Origin: Tamlana sp. I1
Lineage (GTDB): Bacteria > Bacteroidota > Bacteroidia > Flavobacteriales > Flavobacteriaceae
DNA: 64,000 nt
Assembly: GCF_015355625.1 (NCBI RefSeq)
Contig: NZ_JACLAF010000005.1
Coordinates: forward strand, 186,001-250,000
Reading direction: 5' to 3'
Position 1 is the first letter of the stretch. Every line of letters starts with the position of its first letter. Of this stretch, positions 63,225-64,000 are shown in pieces. The position numbers and the translations under genes were made by a program. Below the pieces are notes generated by a model, which was not told where the DNA came from, searched no databases, and saw only the letters and a list, made by a program, of their open reading frames with translations.

Positions 63225-64000
63225 ATGAAAATAACAAGAAAAATAACAGCTTGGAGTTTAGGTCTTATGGCAGCCGTGTCTATCATGTCTTGTAGCTCGG
63301 ATGATAATGACGATAATTCAGGAAATCCAGATATTACCCAAAAACCTTATGTTTTATCTTTAGCTATTCAAGGTAGTGAAGGCGGATTTACCTACTATAC
63401 CATACCTTTTGAAAACGTGATGGAAGGCTCGCTAACAGCAGTTGGAGAAGGTATAGATCAACCAGGTTATTACGATTTTACTAAAGTAGATAACACGCTT
63501 TATAGTATTGGAGGGTTAGACAATACCGATGTATCGGCAATTAGTCAGAATGAAGATCAAACACTTTCTACAGAAGGAAATGTGTCTTTAAGTGAAAGTA
63601 TTCGTGATTTGGTAAAAGCTGACGATGAAACTTTAATTTCAGCATCAATTGCCGAGGGCGCAGTAACCTTTCGTTTGTTTGATGCCAACACTGTAAGTAT
63701 TACAGAAACTATTGCTAAACCTACTAGCGACTTACATGCAGCAACAGATGCTAATCCATCGTTTTCTGGGATGCGTGTCGTAGGCGATCACGTATTTTTA
63801 AGTTATTATATGAGTAACCCAGATACATGGGCAACTAATTATACAGACCAAGCTCAGGTAGCGGTATATTCTTATCCAGAATTAGAATTCGAAAAAGTGA
63901 TTACAGACGACCGCGTTGGACCACTTGGAGGATTTAATATTAAATCTGGTTTAGAAGTTGATGAAGATGGAAACATTTATGCCATTTCGCACTCTAATCC
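63225..64000 (+). CDS. DUF4374 lipoprotein, 3' end cut by window edge
   Basis: The frame opens at ATG 63225 (MKITRKITAWSLGLM) and runs off the right edge after 258 codons. A lipobox (MSC, Cys near residue 23, then SSDDNDDN) predicts a lipoprotein. The rest has repeated beta-strand motifs (GGFTYYTIPF, GPLGGFNIKSGLEVD) of a beta-propeller, as in DUF4374 proteins; in Bacteroides XusB, which binds siderophore at the surface, is such a protein. It lies 30 nt after the receptor. Confidence 0.82.
   Translation, partial: MKITRKITAWSLGLMAAVSIMSCSSDDNDDNSGNPDITQKPYVLSLAIQGSEGGFTYYTIPFENVMEGSLTAVGEGIDQPGYYDFTKVDNTLYSIGGLDNTDVSAISQNEDQTLSTEGNVSLSESIRDLVKADDETLISASIAEGAVTFRLFDANTVSITETIAKPTSDLHAATDANPSFSGMRVVGDHVFLSYYMSNPDTWATNYTDQAQVAVYSYPELEFEKVITDDRVGPLGGFNIKSGLEVDEDGNIYAISHSN

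Overview
The window is AT-rich chromosomal DNA from a member of the Flavobacteriaceae (Bacteroidota). The lineage is indicated by the gliding genes gldA and gldBC, exosortase XrtF with its partner protein, a lycopene cyclase/CrtZ carotenoid operon, TonB-dependent receptors with carboxypeptidase-like N-terminal domains, the HYC_CC_PP family, and promoters of the Bacteroidota type (TTTG, about 19 nt, TAnnTTTG) in place of sigma70 boxes. Shine-Dalgarno sequences are not evident and many genes are coupled through TAATG stop/start overlaps. I see no tRNA, rRNA, CRISPR array, insertion sequence or prophage. Most of the window is core genome broken by short interspersed repeats.

Layout. 1-2.9 kb: pta (cut by the left edge) and gldA. 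3.0-7.3 kb: an aromatic amino-acid operon (pheA, aminotransferase, tyrA, DAHP synthase/chorismate mutase) headed by what looks like a complete translational attenuator: a 25-codon Tyr/Phe-rich leader peptide, a possible antiterminator and an intrinsic terminator. 7.4-11.1 kb: a beta-barrel protein, a VOC protein, an SDR/DUF2867 protein and a photolyase. 11.1-12.05 kb: a RelE/ParE-like toxin-antitoxin pair between near-identical direct repeats, plus a 7-bp tandem repeat. 12.06-18.1 kb: a leftward fasciclin-crtI-crtB-hypothetical-crtZ-crtY cluster diverging from a CarH-like (MerR plus B12-binding) regulator, with an inverted repeat lying over the cluster's probable promoter.

18-31.5 kb: DUF2254 protein, rsgA, dtd, two DUF3857/transglutaminase-like proteins, a MazG-type hydrolase, aroA, queA, rlmN and a polyprenyl synthase, with a cluster of interspersed repeats between queA and rlmN. 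32-36 kb: the conserved trio of ATP-grasp, alpha-E and transglutaminase proteins. 36-41 kb: dnaG (zinc ligands lost), a response regulator with Glu at the phospho-acceptor position, nadE, gldB and gldC. 41-51.4 kb: a lipoprotein-type peptide deformylase, a DUF748 protein, the mreBCD-mrdA-rodA cell-shape operon and purH.

51.5-64 kb: a nested inverted-repeat element, a secreted protein of unknown function, free-Met-R-sulfoxide reductase, XrtF and its partner, a probable metal-handling set (HYC_CC_PP protein, TonB receptor, secreted HMA protein), a STAS-like/receiver-HTH pair, and a TonB receptor followed by a DUF4374 lipoprotein that runs off the right edge and resembles a xenosiderophore uptake system.

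The strongest candidates for a closer look are the Tyr/Phe attenuator, the CarH-like/carotenoid divergent promoter, the CarH-like protein that lacks the His next to its conserved Trp, the Glu-substituted response regulator, the lipoprotein deformylase and the toxin-antitoxin pair between direct repeats.
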